Positions 7,101 to 7,240 of a stretch of 7,240 bases of DNA are shown here, in pieces. Below the pieces are notes generated by a model that was not told the DNA's origin, did no database searches, and worked only from the letters and a program-made list of their open reading frames with translations. A program made the translations under genes and the position numbers. Positions within the stretch are counted from its first letter, which is position 1. Each line of letters opens with the position of its first letter. Source of the DNA: Pseudopedobacter saltans (GTDB lineage: Bacteria; Bacteroidota; Bacteroidia; Chitinophagales; Chitinophagaceae); assembly GCA_003241175.1 (NCBI GenBank), contig QFOI01000180.1, positions 1-7,240 on the forward strand. Reading direction: 5' to 3'.

Positions 7101-7153
7101 TTCAAAAAACCTTCAAAAAGATTTGCCTGTTAAGTAAAGGCCCCTTATCTTTG
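7101..7153 (+). promoter_or_regulatory. Strong promoter with A-tract upstream region, -33 and -7 elements
   Basis: A TTTG at 7122-7125 is followed, after 20 nt, by TATCTTTG at 7146-7153. Both match the Bacteroidota housekeeping promoter (TTTG, about 19-21 nt, TANNTTTG), and this is the only site in the window where I found both at proper spacing. Transcription would start near 7157. Upstream, TTCAAAAA occurs twice 11 nt apart (7101-7108 and 7112-7119), one helical turn, placing A-tracts at about -53 to -48 and -42 to -38, where UP elements act. It points out of the window to the right. Confidence 0.75.
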
Positions 7154-7156
7154 CGC

Positions 7157-7240
7157 CCCGCTACGGAGGTAGTGTTAGTTCTTTAGGTTTGGCAAGTTGT
7201 TGGTTTTGAGGGTGTTGGGTTGTTTTTGGCGAAAAGATTT
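7157..7240 (+). other. G/T-rich leader, probably of an rRNA or other stable-RNA operon beyond the edge
   Basis: No start codon with an extended open frame follows the promoter before the window ends. The last 80 bases contain 28 G, 34 T, 13 A and only 5 C, unlike the coding sequence nearby. AGTTCTTTAGGT at 7177-7188 shares the TCTTTA core of the boxA antitermination element found in rRNA leaders. The strong promoter, long non-coding leader and boxA-like core suggest a 16S rRNA operon just downstream, but no rRNA or tRNA base sequence is actually inside the window. Confidence 0.45.

Overview
The window looks like ordinary chromosomal sequence from a low-GC member of the Bacteroidota. Hand counts of a few 300-base stretches give about 32-38% GC. 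The evidence is: promoter-like TANNTTTG motifs, the Bacteroidota housekeeping -7 element, before two genes and at the right edge; A/T-rich start regions without Shine-Dalgarno sequences; and the Bacteroidota-type variants of AnmK and uracil phosphoribosyltransferase. The secreted DUF4476-like protein resembles proteins I associate with Chitinophagaceae, so that family is my best guess, but it is an inference.

Layout: (1) 2-940, + strand, the C-terminal part of a GH37 trehalase, cut by the left edge. (2) 1007-1651, +, a small exported or membrane-anchored protein that I do not recognise. (3) 1735-2832, - strand, anmK, the kinase that recycles 1,6-anhydro-MurNAc from cell-wall turnover; it converges on gene 2. 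(4) 2933-3586, +, uracil phosphoribosyltransferase (upp), divergent from anmK. (5) 3690-5066, +, an exported protein with an N-terminal beta-rich domain, a long disordered linker and a C-terminal DUF4476-like domain. (6) 5080-5820, +, truA, tRNA pseudouridine synthase, 13 nt after gene 5. (7) 5871-7097, +, a 12-helix TCR/Tet-type MFS exporter, 50 nt after truA. (8) 7101-7240, a strong promoter with A-tracts and the start of a G/T-rich leader, probably driving a stable-RNA (rRNA) operon beyond the right edge.

The genes are mostly independent housekeeping and salvage functions: trehalose breakdown, peptidoglycan recycling, uracil salvage, tRNA modification and drug efflux. Genes 5-7 are close enough to be co-transcribed. 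There is no mobile element, CRISPR array, tRNA, phage gene or defence cassette. I found no convincing sign of a new multi-gene system. The points most worth a second look are the promoter and leader at the right edge, the unrecognised protein at 1007-1651 and the DUF4476-like secreted protein.
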